Source: a virus
Length of the DNA stretch: 64,000 nucleotides
Strand: one strand, 5' to 3'
IMG/VR virus record: IMGVR_UViG_3300027771_001853
Location: 233,624-297,623 of that record
Position 1 is the first letter of the stretch, and each line of letters opens with the position of its first letter. The translations under genes were made by a program, and so were the position numbers. The notes under the pieces were generated by a model. The model saw only the letters and a program-made list of their open reading frames with translations. It searched no databases and was not told the DNA's origin. Shown one piece after another: positions 1 through 8,592 of this stretch.

Positions 1-106
1 TTTCATAAATGATAATTTCTATGTCCTTTAAACCTGATGTGGACTTTAGATGTTTGACGTATTCCTCGTCTCTTTGTTTTGTACTTACTACTACTGATAA
101 TCCCAT
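1..106 (-). CDS. Glycosyltransferase-like protein, 5' part only (runs off the left edge)
   Basis: Reading the minus strand from an ATG at 104-106 gives about 35 residues that stay open to the window edge. They begin MGLSVVVSTKQRDEEYVKHL, a beta strand followed by an S-T-x-x-R-D segment typical of the start of family-2-like glycosyltransferases. The gene starts 5 bases after the dUTPase stop, so the two are probably cotranscribed. Only the N-terminus is visible, so family and substrate are inference. Confidence 0.55.
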   Translation of the reverse strand, partial: MGLSVVVSTKQRDEEYVKHLKSTSGLKDIEIIIYE

Positions 107-110
107 AATT

Positions 111-725
111 TTATTTTATTCCTGTACTACCAAAACCACCTTCGTCTCTGTTAGTACTTTCTAGTTTAGATACTTTTATATATTTTGCCCAATTGGTGTT
201 AAGAATGTTATTTAAAACTGCTTGAGCTACCCTATCTCCATCATTAATAGTAAAAGGGTCTTCACCTAAATTTATTAGGATAATTTTTATTTCACCTCTA
301 TAACTTCTATCAACAGTACCAGGTGTATTAAGAACTGTTATACCGTGTTTTAAAGCTAAACCACTTCTGGGTCTTACTTGTAATTCATAATTCTCTGGTA
401 ATTCAAAGTAAAGGCCGGTAGGAATTAATTTCCTTTTACCTGGATGAATAACCATAGTATCGTTTGGTATTGATGCTCTTAAATCAAAACCACTATCGTC
501 TTTATGTGCGTATTCTGGGTCTGGATTATTAGATGTGTTGACATACTTTACCTCCATCCTTGGAATGTCTTCATCAGTTATAAAAGAAGTGTTTTCTAGT
601 TCTTCTAGGTCTATTCCTAGAATTTTTGGTAATTCCAATGGGGTTTCGTCTATTGAGTTACTGTTTGCGTACCTTTCTATTTGTGATAAAGTACTTTTCA
701 TTTTTTTATTAGTGTTATTATTCAT
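111..725 (-). CDS. dut: dUTPase (deoxyuridine 5'-triphosphate nucleotidohydrolase)
   Basis: Hydrolyses dUTP to dUMP and pyrophosphate, keeping uracil out of phage DNA and supplying the dTMP precursor. All five trimeric dUTPase motifs are visible: DSGFDLRA (~77-84), RPRSGLALKHGI (~118-129), GTVDRSYRGEIKI (~136-148), GDRVAQAVL (~163-171) and the C-terminal glycine-rich RDEGGFGSTG (~193-202) that closes over the active site. The 204-residue length exceeds the usual ~150 because of a ~57-residue N-terminal extension rich in Asn and acidic residues, with no motif I recognise. A second Met at residue 9 is an alternative start. It lies 6 bases downstream of the exonuclease-like gene in the same direction. 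Confidence 0.97.
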   Translation of the reverse strand: MNNNTNKKMKSTLSQIERYANSNSIDETPLELPKILGIDLEELENTSFITDEDIPRMEVKYVNTSNNPDPEYAHKDDSGFDLRASIPNDTMVIHPGKRKLIPTGLYFELPENYELQVRPRSGLALKHGITVLNTPGTVDRSYRGEIKIILINLGEDPFTINDGDRVAQAVLNNILNTNWAKYIKVSKLESTNRDEGGFGSTGIK

Positions 726-731
726 AGTACC

Positions 732-1463
732 TTATTTCAATAAATTTATTTTTAACATTAACCTCATGACCTCTAAAAGATTTTTTTCACACCTTTCTTT
801 AATTTCTTTTTTTCTAAATAAATCCCCTTTTCCCCAATATAGTTTGTGTGCATCACTTCGTTCCCACTGAGAATCGTGATGGTCATCTGTTTTTATTCCC
901 ATAGCTGAACTTATAACACCTAAAGAGTACAACCCCCTACCGGAAGCAAAACCCCAAACATCTTTTGTGTCTATAGCTCTAATCTCCCAAGGTTTAGTTT
1001 CGTGATTAGGGAATATTTTTGGTGGTTTTAGACCATTGATAAGCATTCTTTTTGCTATACATGGAATAGTGAATGATTTTATCTCATGTCCACATAATTT
1101 AAAACCTAAATTATCAACTTTTTCAACTATTCCTCTGAATTTAGTAATAATTTCTTTTTCGTCTAACGGATTTTCACCTAAATCACACCAGGTCTCAACT
1201 TTTGGTGTGTTGTCAGTTTGTAGGAATGCTGCACTTACACATATAATTTTAGCAAATTCAGGTATTCCTGCAGCTCTTTTTACGAAAACTTCTTCTGACG
1301 ATAATTTGTCATCCTCCGTAAACCATTTTCTAATGTAATGTATCACATTATTTTCCCAACTATCGTGTAATAGTGGGTATTTGTTTTCAAGTTCACTTAA
1401 ACTAGAAGTTATTCCAGCTGTTTCAATGTGAAAAAATAGTAGTTTGTTTAAATTCTCTGACAT
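732..1463 (-). CDS. DnaQ/PolB-type 3'-5' exonuclease fold with degenerate catalytic residues
   Basis: The overall pattern matches predicted PolB-like 3'-5' exonucleases (DEDD superfamily): an opening strand LLFFHIETAG, a CVSAAF strand after a KIICV segment, GHEIKSFTIPCIAKRML, PWEIRAIDTKDVW, and a final helix with RCEKNLLEV. In active members the opening motif is F-D-I-E-T, the second is G-H-N-x-K-x-F-D and the last is C-E-x-D-V. Here the expected Asp residues read His12, Thr and Asn, while Glu14 and the IDT Asp remain. I read this as an exonuclease fold that has probably lost metal-dependent catalysis and may act as a DNA-binding or regulatory protein. The motif assignment was made by eye. 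Confidence 0.72.
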   Translation of the reverse strand: MSENLNKLLFFHIETAGITSSLSELENKYPLLHDSWENNVIHYIRKWFTEDDKLSSEEVFVKRAAGIPEFAKIICVSAAFLQTDNTPKVETWCDLGENPLDEKEIITKFRGIVEKVDNLGFKLCGHEIKSFTIPCIAKRMLINGLKPPKIFPNHETKPWEIRAIDTKDVWGFASGRGLYSLGVISSAMGIKTDDHHDSQWERSDAHKLYWGKGDLFRKKEIKERCEKNLLEVMRLMLKINLLK

Positions 1464-1526
1464 AGTGTTTTAGGTTTATTGGTTCTTTATAAAACTAACA
1501 AATCTTAACAGTAAAATCAAACAATA

Positions 1527-1769
1527 TTACCCTAATTTTTGATTGTAGTAGTTAGGTGTTAGTTGTGGGTGAAGAATATCTTCATATGGTGCTTTGATGA
1601 CAGATATAACTTCTGAGTCTCTAGTGTCTTCTGAAAGATAATGAGATAACCTTTTATTAGCCTCAAAAACCGATTCTGATTCCACGATATATTTAAATTT
1701 TTTAACTTTGGGTTTTCCTTCACTGTCGATTACCCCTGTCTCGAATGCTACGATTGCTTGATAGTACAT
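1527..1769 (-). CDS. Small DUF4494-like protein
   Basis: An 80-residue protein with the pattern E-x-G-K-x-K-V-K-K-F-K-Y-I-V-E-S-x-S-V-F-E-A-N-K-R. This resembles DUF4494, a small family common in Bacteroidota and their phages in which a 'YLVDA.SFTEAE' segment follows a charged hairpin. The match to the family is by memory only. It lies in line with the surrounding minus-strand genes. Function unknown. Confidence 0.6.
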   Translation of the reverse strand: MYYQAIVAFETGVIDSEGKPKVKKFKYIVESESVFEANKRLSHYLSEDTRDSEVISVIKAPYEDILHPQLTPNYYNQKLG

Positions 1770-1787
1770 ATTTTTAGTTTTTAGTTT

Positions 1788-3020
1788 TTATTGTTTATTT
1801 TTTTTATCTACGAGCATTTTATAATACTCCGCTCTATTTTTAGTAACCACATCTATATGGTACTTTTGTACCGATTCGTATAGTCTTTCCCCCAAATCCT
1901 CCCTTAAAGAAGGGTTAAGTAGTAAAGTTTTTATGTGTTTATCCCACATTTTGTGGTTTTTATGTGTGTCAACTAATAAAGCGTTACCTTCATTATTAAA
2001 TCCTCCACCGTGGTTAGCGGCACTTATTAAATCTATCTGGTATGGACCATAATTCTGAGCAATTAATGCTTTCTTATGGAACCCAGCTTCAATAACTTTT
2101 AATTGGGATTTAACCCTATTAAATGTATGCTCTTTAATCGGAGCAAGACTTATATCGAATTTATTATAGTTAGAAGCGTATGTGGTAATAGGTTTAGTCC
2201 ACACCCTTCTATAAGGCATATCAACCTCATTAGCGTATTCTTCCTCAACAAATTTTAATAAGTGTTTATGGTATTCTGGTGAAACAGTACTGAACTTGTT
2301 AGTGAAAATTTCTTCATATTTGTACCATATAGATTCATGTGGTTCAATTGGTCTTTGTTTTTGTTCACCAGTTGCCTGGTCTATAAAAGTTATACTCCCT
2401 CTAGTGTCAAAACCACACAATACAAATTGTAATTTATCCATATGTGGTTGTAATTTTCCCACAACACCGGATAGTATTCTTAAATCTTCCATATGCGATG
2501 AACCACCTAACCAACCCACCCTTAACCTATCAGAATCTGGTGTGTCAATTTTGAATTGGTTTTCTTTGGGGTCAACAGCATTAGGGAAAACCTCCACTGA
2601 TGGGTTTAGTTTCCTTATTTCGTCAGCGAAGATTGGTGTTGTTGTATTAACATGTTCAGCTAATTTTAAATTTTCTACAATTAATTTATCTAAATTATTT
2701 TGTTTTACCATCATATGAGCTGGATGGTCTATTGTAGGTAACCAATAATCGTCCAAATCCATAATACTGACTATCCCTAACTTTTTTAACCTAGGAGCGA
2801 CTTTTTTAGATAAGTCGTAATTAGGTGATAATGTTCTGTGATAATGAATGATATCGTATTTTTTTAAGTATTCATCATTTTCTAATTGTGGTTCGTAGTC
2901 AATGTCAACCCAAAAATCTTCTGGATATAAATTTTGTAAGGCTAGATGTGGGTCAACACTTCTAAATTTGGAGACTCCCGTTCTATCACTTGGTATTACT
3001 AGTACTTTAATTTGGCTCAT
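1788..3020 (-). CDS. GT-B fold glycosyltransferase (GT4-like)
   Basis: The start at 3020 gives MSQIKVLVIPSDRTGVSKFR, a normal Rossmann entry. A longer reading to 3185 would run through the terminator at 3080-3109 and into the capsid gene, so I rejected it. The 410 residues contain DIIHYHRT and SIMDLDDYW in the N-lobe, a PNAVDP linker, RVGWLGGSSHMEDLRIL opening the C-lobe, and a late FDISLAPI...FNRVKSQLKVIEAGFHKKALIAQNYG segment like the donor-binding E-x7-E region of GT4 enzymes. The substrate could be capsid protein, DNA or host glycan; nothing in the sequence decides. Placement just downstream of the capsid gene could suggest virion decoration, which is inference. Confidence 0.7.
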   Translation of the reverse strand: MSQIKVLVIPSDRTGVSKFRSVDPHLALQNLYPEDFWVDIDYEPQLENDEYLKKYDIIHYHRTLSPNYDLSKKVAPRLKKLGIVSIMDLDDYWLPTIDHPAHMMVKQNNLDKLIVENLKLAEHVNTTTPIFADEIRKLNPSVEVFPNAVDPKENQFKIDTPDSDRLRVGWLGGSSHMEDLRILSGVVGKLQPHMDKLQFVLCGFDTRGSITFIDQATGEQKQRPIEPHESIWYKYEEIFTNKFSTVSPEYHKHLLKFVEEEYANEVDMPYRRVWTKPITTYASNYNKFDISLAPIKEHTFNRVKSQLKVIEAGFHKKALIAQNYGPYQIDLISAANHGGGFNNEGNALLVDTHKNHKMWDKHIKTLLLNPSLREDLGERLYESVQKYHIDVVTKNRAEYYKMLVDKKNKQ

Positions 3021-3079
3021 ATTTCTTTTATTTGAACAAAAAGTAATGAAAATAATTGGTATGTCAAACTTGTGGGCAT

Positions 3080-3109
3080 AAAAAAAAGCCCCAGAAGGGG
3101 CTTTTTTTA
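3080..3109 (-). terminator. Rho-independent terminator after the major capsid gene
   Basis: A GCCCC/GGGGC stem with an AGAA loop (3088-3101) is flanked by an A run on one side and a T run on the other, so it can terminate in both directions. It lies 20 bases past the capsid stop and before the glycosyltransferase start, isolating the very highly expressed capsid transcript. Confidence 0.88.
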
Positions 3110-3129
3110 TTAATATATAAAACTTAAGA

Positions 3130-4968
3130 CTATCTAAGTTCTCTAATGTCAAACGTTCTAACACCGTCAATTGTAATAGCTCCATAGAATCTATTGTTAA
3201 CCACCTTTTTAGCGTATCTAGTCATGATACCCTTGATTGGTGCAAAGTTAAATGGATTATACATTGTTGGTGTAAGTTGTAATGGTACATAAGGAGCGTA
3301 AATATATCCTGTGTCTAATAAAGATGTTCCTTTATGTCCAATTAACACTTTGTTAGCTGGGAAGTAAGGGTCTCTATATACAGTATATCTACCTGATAAT
3401 GTTCCAATCTTCTCAATACCCATATTGTACTGGTCTTGGTCTGGAGCTGCGTTTGAAGCGTGGAAGTATTCTAAGTCATCAAATATTGCAGAACATTCAG
3501 ATGAACAAACAATCCAGTTAGCACCACCTCTCAACGTAGATTTGTGAATCTGTGCTGAAATTTGGTTAATAGCAGTAATCAGAGTTTGATTCCAGTCTTT
3601 TTGAGTATAAGGAGCTTGTCCCGCTTGGAAACGTTTCCATCCGTTGTAATCCCATCTTAATGTCCAAGATGCTGCCGCTCTTAAATCTTTAAGAATCTCA
3701 CGGTCTATCTCAGCCGCAACTTCTTCAGATAATAGAGCTGTTAATTCAGCTTCTGCATCAATGTTATGGAACGCACTAACGTCTTGTGCAAGTTCTGGAG
3801 ACCAAGTAGCTCTTAATTTTCTTTCTGTTACCGAAACAGTTACAGAGTCTAAATCAAATGAAACTTCACCTAATTCATCTTCAAATTCAAGGTCTTGGTA
3901 AATTCTGTACTCAGCAGTAAAGTTAGTAGTTGCTAGTGTTGCGTTAACATTAGCTCCAACGTAACCATCTACAGACTCACATGTAATACATGCTGGACAT
4001 GATAAGTCTAATTCAACGTAAAGGTAACCTTCACCATCACAAACGTTGTCATAAGTAGAATCTTTTCCTGGCCAGTAAGAAGTACCTTGTCCTGGAATAT
4101 TATCTACAATACCTTTTCCGTATTTCTGAGTTACTAATCTAAAAGGTACATACCCTTGAGCTGCAACTACCTGAGTAGTACTACCAGTTGGACAACAAGT
4201 TACAGGATTTGTCGCTTTGAATTTCAAAGAAGACAAGAACTCTTCAGTATCCATCTCGTTACCATTAGGTCCAACTAATTTACCTTGTCCTAAGTTATTA
4301 AATCCACCTACTCTAACAAGTAAGCTTCTAAGTCCACCATTAAGACAGTCGTAACTATTATATGTCCCACTAGTAGTTGAACCAGTAAGAGTTTCGTAGA
4401 TAGTGGATGGAGTCATTGTTCCACCAGTAGTGTTCCACGTTACAAATTGAGCTGTACGTGACACACCTGAATATCTACCTTTCGAAATATCGAATAAACC
4501 TCTACCATCTTCATAGTATTGGTCATATAAGTTTACAGTGTCGTAAGTTTGTTGATTTGCGTTAGTTGCACCTGGCATTCCTTTTGGTTCGAAATGATTC
4601 CAAGTGTTATCTGCAGCACCTCCCCAACGTCTGTCGGAGATTTTTGGTACGAAGTAGAACAATTTACCAATTGGTAAGTTCAAAGCTTGTACCGATACAA
4701 TGTCGTTAGCTAGTAATTTAGAAAATACTCTTCTAATTATTGGGAAAACAACTGTTTCAAATGAACCTGAGGCATCAGCTTGTGTTGCCTCGTTGATTAA
4801 ATGCGTCGCTTGGTTTTCATATAACTGAGCGATGTTTTCTCTTGTATGACCTTTAAGTCCATCCAAGAAACCAAGTTTGTTCCATTTTTCAATAGTGTCT
4901 TCTCTAATAACTTTAAGATGTTTCAATCCGATATTACCTACTAATCCTGATTCTAATAAAGCACCCAT
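3130..4968 (-). CDS. Major capsid protein (T4 gp23-like)
   Basis: A 612-residue shell subunit. The N-terminal region up to THLINE|ATQ is followed by ETVVFPIIRRVFSKLLANDIVSVQALN, matching the gp23 layout in which a ~65-residue N-terminal piece is removed by the prohead protease and the mature chain then begins. The I-N-E at residues 58-60 fits the T4 protease rule (I/L-x-E). The C-terminal half keeps the gp23-like pattern: LSEEVAAEIDREIL, then NWIVCSSECSAIF, and KVLIGHKGTSLLDTGYIYAPYVPL. A Cys-rich insertion (CPACITCE) near residue 325 is unusual. Gene order capsid, core, protease, core-like, portal, terminase is the T4 head order read backwards. No own late box is seen, so it is probably transcribed with the core gene. 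Confidence 0.96.
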   Translation of the reverse strand: MGALLESGLVGNIGLKHLKVIREDTIEKWNKLGFLDGLKGHTRENIAQLYENQATHLINEATQADASGSFETVVFPIIRRVFSKLLANDIVSVQALNLPIGKLFYFVPKISDRRWGGAADNTWNHFEPKGMPGATNANQQTYDTVNLYDQYYEDGRGLFDISKGRYSGVSRTAQFVTWNTTGGTMTPSTIYETLTGSTTSGTYNSYDCLNGGLRSLLVRVGGFNNLGQGKLVGPNGNEMDTEEFLSSLKFKATNPVTCCPTGSTTQVVAAQGYVPFRLVTQKYGKGIVDNIPGQGTSYWPGKDSTYDNVCDGEGYLYVELDLSCPACITCESVDGYVGANVNATLATTNFTAEYRIYQDLEFEDELGEVSFDLDSVTVSVTERKLRATWSPELAQDVSAFHNIDAEAELTALLSEEVAAEIDREILKDLRAAASWTLRWDYNGWKRFQAGQAPYTQKDWNQTLITAINQISAQIHKSTLRGGANWIVCSSECSAIFDDLEYFHASNAAPDQDQYNMGIEKIGTLSGRYTVYRDPYFPANKVLIGHKGTSLLDTGYIYAPYVPLQLTPTMYNPFNFAPIKGIMTRYAKKVVNNRFYGAITIDGVRTFDIRELR

Positions 4969-4996
4969 AATTTTTAATTTTTTTTATTTTTGGTTA

Positions 4997-6478
4997 TTAT
5001 TTTATTTTACTCATGATATCTAAACTTCTTGCGATTTGTGGGTCAACATACGTTCTTGATTCTCTCAATTTCGATGCTCCCGTCGCAGGAGATTTATTTA
5101 TCTTTTTTTGTACACTTTCACTAAGTTGTACAGTCTTTTTGCTATTTTTACTCTCGTAAGATTCTGTTACAACACTTTTAGTACTAGAAGAAAGTTGTTT
5201 CTTCACGTTCTTATATAGTGCTTTAGATTCTTTAAGAGATTCAACTGAGTCAAACCTTCTAAGAATGTTAATTTTCTCAGACTTGTTAGTTGTGTGTTCT
5301 GTAAACAATTTCGTAGCGTAAGCTAAGTTAGAATTGAATACAGCGACTTCATTTAACTTGTCTCTAAACATTTTAAGAGCTTTTTTATATTCTCCATTTT
5401 TGTTTTTAAGAATACCAACTTCCCCTTTTAGATTATCGATAGTTTCAGTAAGAATTTTAGTGTCGTCCATTCTTTTTCTTTCGTTTATAAAACGAGTTCT
5501 TATAGAACGTTTAGACTCATTCATATTGATTCCGGCTTTTTCTCTTGCAGCTTTATTGAACTTGTTAGTTCTATTACCTGCATGAACTTTTTGACTTAGG
5601 TTGTTTCCACGATACATTTCTTGAAAATCTGCTTCCCCTTCTTCTTTGGCTGTTTCTCTAGTCTTTCCCCCTCGGCCATAACGACCTTTCTTTTTACGGT
5701 CTCCCGTTGGGATATCACCTTTCTTACCACCATAGTTTTCTTCCATATCAGTTTCCATGTCCACTTCATCCATGTCCATGTCCATATCAACTTCATACGT
5801 TGGTTCTTGCGTTTCTTCCATATCGTCATGACGTTCAGAATCATAATGTGCATCCTTTTCTAACTTCTCAATTTGTGAGTAGTCATCTTCAGCTGCATCA
5901 CCAAAATAATTTCCATCATCTTCTTCCAAGTCTTCCGCTTCAACATCAACGTCGTCCTCGTCTTCATCTTCTTCGTTCATATCGACATCATCTTTTTTAG
6001 ATTCGTCTAACTCTATTCGGTACTCCTCTCCAGTACCCTCATCTTCTATGCTGATTACATCATCGTCCTGTTTTACGATTACGCCATCTTCAGCACCCAT
6101 AGCTTTAAAGACTTTTAGTACATCTTCATCCGATGCTTGTGTTAAGTCTAGTGGTTCAAACTCGTCATCGCCTTCAGGTGATGGGATATCGTCAACATCA
6201 ATTTCGTCCGCCATAGCTAAAACGTCCTCCATTTCTGTGTCTCCTCCCTCATCGTCCATGTCCATGACATCTTCGTCATCATCGACCATAGCTTCGAGTT
6301 CTTGTTCTTTTATTACTTTTTTTGTTTTTAAACCATTGTTGGATAATGATTCTTTTACCAGTTCTTCAATTTCTTCCTTCATGGTAGAAGCAAGTATTTC
6401 TTTTGCATTGGATTTAACAGTTTCTTCAATCTGTTGGGCTTCAATCAGAGCCGATTCAAGTAAGGATTTATTACTCAT
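4997..6478 (-). CDS. Prohead core/scaffold protein (gp22-like position), Asp/Met-rich
   Basis: 493 residues, extremely acidic between about 65 and 260 (runs such as VDDDEDVMDMDDEGG and EVDMDMDMDEVDMETDMEEN), then a basic linker and a long helical C-terminal half with NLKGEVGILKNKNGEYKKAL coiled-coil character. Composition and position between capsid and prohead protease fit the assembly core, which is digested after prohead completion. Several I/L-x-E sites (LIE|A near residue 13, INE|R in the middle) would allow that digestion. A CTATTTATG element lies about 50 bases upstream of the start. It shares Asp-Met repeats with the product of 15204-16553. Confidence 0.8.
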   Translation of the reverse strand: MSNKSLLESALIEAQQIEETVKSNAKEILASTMKEEIEELVKESLSNNGLKTKKVIKEQELEAMVDDDEDVMDMDDEGGDTEMEDVLAMADEIDVDDIPSPEGDDEFEPLDLTQASDEDVLKVFKAMGAEDGVIVKQDDDVISIEDEGTGEEYRIELDESKKDDVDMNEEDEDEDDVDVEAEDLEEDDGNYFGDAAEDDYSQIEKLEKDAHYDSERHDDMEETQEPTYEVDMDMDMDEVDMETDMEENYGGKKGDIPTGDRKKKGRYGRGGKTRETAKEEGEADFQEMYRGNNLSQKVHAGNRTNKFNKAAREKAGINMNESKRSIRTRFINERKRMDDTKILTETIDNLKGEVGILKNKNGEYKKALKMFRDKLNEVAVFNSNLAYATKLFTEHTTNKSEKINILRRFDSVESLKESKALYKNVKKQLSSSTKSVVTESYESKNSKKTVQLSESVQKKINKSPATGASKLRESRTYVDPQIARSLDIMSKIK

Positions 6479-6580
6479 AAATTATCTTATATATTTTTAT
6501 TATAGTTTTATTCATACATAAATAGTGAGGGGTACGTAAAAAGTTTGTGTTTTACACCTCAAAACCCGTAAAATTTAACT

Positions 6581-7306
6581 TTATCTATCTAAAAAGTTGT
6601 TTAACTTCTTCATCATAGTTAAAGCATGTGTATTTGGACCATTAAAATCTGCTGGTATTGGTGGTGGTGTTGCCTCTTCTAAAGTCTCTTCATATTTGTC
6701 TTTGTCTTTTATGTCTTTGAATAGGTAAGCTCCTGGAGTTGATGGTGACGACACTAAATCAAAACATATCAATTCAAAATCATCTTGTACTATATTTTTT
6801 CCTCCTTCACTCTTTAGTGACCCTACACCCCTAGAAGAAATACCTAGAGTAACACCATGTCTTAATAGATTAGCTGCTATATCACCAACACATGAGATAA
6901 TACCCTTAGTGTGGTAAGCTGGTGAGGTTAGTATTTGTAGTTTCCCCATTAATGTGTCCCCGTCCCAAAAAGTCTCCACAACTCTATGGGAACTTCTTTC
7001 TAAGTCCACTAATGACGATTCTGGGTGATTTAATTCGGATAAGGCTCTACCTTGTCCTATTAGTTGTTGGTATTTGTCTACCTCTCTCTTTAATATGTCT
7101 GCTGGGTATATCCTACCATTTCTGTTTTGAACCCCACACTTCTGTAGGACAGCATAAATAAAAACACCTTCAGAATCTTTAAATCCTTTGGTTTCTGTTA
7201 TTATTTTTTTATTTAAATCGTAGTGTGGTGATATGTGTCCCGCATCAATTTCTAGTAGGACTCCTTTACCGATTTCGTTAGCTTCAAGTAATTTATATGT
7301 ACGCAT
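6581..7306 (-). CDS. Prohead maturation serine protease (T4 gp21-like, S77 type)
   Basis: 241 residues with the conserved blocks of phage prohead proteases: NRNGRIYPADILKREVDKY (~61-79), ALSELNHPESS with probable catalytic His94, the segment GDTLMGKLQILTSPA, then GVTLGISSRGVGS with the nucleophile Ser157 or Ser158, and a DDFELICFDLVSSPS strand. It should cleave core, capsid and internal proteins at I/L-x-E inside the prohead, and digest itself. It is the natural candidate for processing the many leader-bearing late proteins in this window. A late-type box lies at 7324-7331. Confidence 0.93.
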   Translation of the reverse strand: MRTYKLLEANEIGKGVLLEIDAGHISPHYDLNKKIITETKGFKDSEGVFIYAVLQKCGVQNRNGRIYPADILKREVDKYQQLIGQGRALSELNHPESSLVDLERSSHRVVETFWDGDTLMGKLQILTSPAYHTKGIISCVGDIAANLLRHGVTLGISSRGVGSLKSEGGKNIVQDDFELICFDLVSSPSTPGAYLFKDIKDKDKYEETLEEATPPPIPADFNGPNTHALTMMKKLNNFLDR

Positions 7307-7323
7307 AGATTAATATCTTTACA

Positions 7324-7331
7324 TATAAATA
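7324..7331 (-). promoter_or_regulatory. Late-type box TATTTATA before the prohead protease
   Basis: In the sense direction the gene is preceded by GTATTTATATG; the box ends 17 bases before the start codon. Same element as in front of many other late genes here. Confidence 0.6.
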
Positions 7332-7349
7332 CAATAGAGATAATTAAAA

Positions 7350-7781
7350 TTATTTTTTATTTGAGTAGAAGTTAAAGTATTTGTTATTTTTAAAATTCTG
7401 GTTTTGAATATGACCTATTGTTTTGTGTACAGAATCTTTTATTGTTTGTGAACGGATGTTCTCTTTAACTTTAAGAAATAGGGTTATTTCACAAGAAATA
7501 TAACTTCTTTTTAATAGTTCGATACCACTTGTTCGTAAATCCAAATCTACAATATTTTTTTCTGTTTTAAATAAGTTATCGTCCAATACCTCATTTAAAC
7601 TAATTTTAATATCTCTTTTTAATAACCCAACAACCCTAACCCAATTAGGTGCTTCGTTAATTGGTTGGGCCCAAGATGAAAGATTCATATATAGCGATTT
7701 AAAATTCTTGGAGTCTACTGTCCCGTAGTTAGTTTTAAAACTAGGGTGTAGGTTAAATTTGATTTGTTTTCCTGACTTCAT
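7350..7781 (-). CDS. Hypothetical head-module protein
   Basis: 143 residues, basic, mixed alpha/beta, with the segments NLSSWAQPINEAPNWVRVVGLLKRDIKISLNEVL and SYISCEITLFLKVKENI. It has no recognised motif, but it lies between protease and portal, where T4 relatives keep small core or portal-accessory genes, so a role in prohead assembly is plausible by position only. It contains I-N-E and L-N-E tripeptides that could be protease sites. Confidence 0.65.
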   Translation of the reverse strand: MKSGKQIKFNLHPSFKTNYGTVDSKNFKSLYMNLSSWAQPINEAPNWVRVVGLLKRDIKISLNEVLDDNLFKTEKNIVDLDLRTSGIELLKRSYISCEITLFLKVKENIRSQTIKDSVHKTIGHIQNQNFKNNKYFNFYSNKK

Positions 7782-7836
7782 GATATATTCTATTTTAGTA
7801 AAATATACTAACGAATTACTTATAAGTCAAAATAAT

Positions 7837-8568
7837 CTAAGATAGGTCCTCTTCTAATTGTTGTAACCTTAATAAGTCTTTTTTTCTATACCCACAATCA
7901 ACCACCTCATTTTCTACAACTAAAAGTTTATCTTTTAACTCTGTATTTTCAGTTTCTTTGATTAGGTTCGTTAGTAACTTATTTAGATTGTCTTTACTTG
8001 TATCCACTTTTTCTTTGAGTTCTCCCACTTCTATGGATAGGTATTCTTTTAGTTTACCTTTGTCGGATTCACTTAAAGAAGAATATTTTTCATTATATAA
8101 CCTAGTTAAACTAGAAACTAATAATGAATGTCTTACTGTTGTTGTTTCATTAATTTGTTCTGGTTGATTTAACCACGTTACTAATTCTTTTTTTATTTCA
8201 TTATGTTTTCTTGGGTTATATGAAAAGTTTTCAAAAATAAGTTTATCTAGTTTTTGATAAATTTTTTCACTATCACCCTTATAATAAGGACTTTTTTCTA
8301 TTAGTTTATTAATATTTGTGGATTCCGCTATTAGAACTTTAGATTTTGATTTTAGTTCAGTTAGGACGTTTTCTAAGAAAATCCTTGCCTCATTTTTATC
8401 AGTGAACCTTTGTTTATCTATTTCACCATACAGTGTAAAAAATTCTCTTAGTGTTTTGGTCTTTTTTAAAGACCCCATTAATACATTAAAATTTCTTTTA
8501 AATGTGCTTTTGTTAGAATATGATTCTGTTAGAATGTCGTTGATTCCCTTTTTTATTTTACCAAACAT
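7837..8568 (-). CDS. Helical prohead core-like protein with cleavable N-terminus
   Basis: 243 residues, almost entirely alpha-helical and Lys/Glu rich, located between protease and portal where T4 has gp67/gp68 core genes. The N-terminus MFGKIKKGINDILTE|SYSN is a short amphipathic helix ending in L-T-E, a predicted prohead protease site at residue 15. The rest has heptad-like stretches (ELKEKVDTSKDNLNKLLTNL) suggesting coiled coil. Preceded by a late-type box. Confidence 0.72.
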   Translation of the reverse strand: MFGKIKKGINDILTESYSNKSTFKRNFNVLMGSLKKTKTLREFFTLYGEIDKQRFTDKNEARIFLENVLTELKSKSKVLIAESTNINKLIEKSPYYKGDSEKIYQKLDKLIFENFSYNPRKHNEIKKELVTWLNQPEQINETTTVRHSLLVSSLTRLYNEKYSSLSESDKGKLKEYLSIEVGELKEKVDTSKDNLNKLLTNLIKETENTELKDKLLVVENEVVDCGYRKKDLLRLQQLEEDLS

Positions 8569-8583
8569 AGATTTATATTTTAC

Positions 8584-8591
8584 TATAAATA
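8584..8591 (-). promoter_or_regulatory. Late-type box TATTTATA before the core-like gene
   Basis: Sense sequence ATATTTATAGTAAAA begins right after the portal stop codon and ends 15 bases before the next start, giving the core-like gene its own late transcript. Confidence 0.6.
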
Positions 8592-8592
8592 T

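Noticed and set aside
3021-3185. Longer start for the glycosyltransferase
   Set aside because: It would cross a strong terminator and overlap the capsid gene's end; the Rossmann start at 3020 is typical.
6048-6521. Plus-strand open frames opposite the acidic core genes (also near 5600-6000, 8672-9079, 15529-16224)
   Set aside because: They are Ser/His/Leu-rich low-complexity mirrors of Asp/Glu/Met-rich genes on the other strand, with no promoter or folding pattern.
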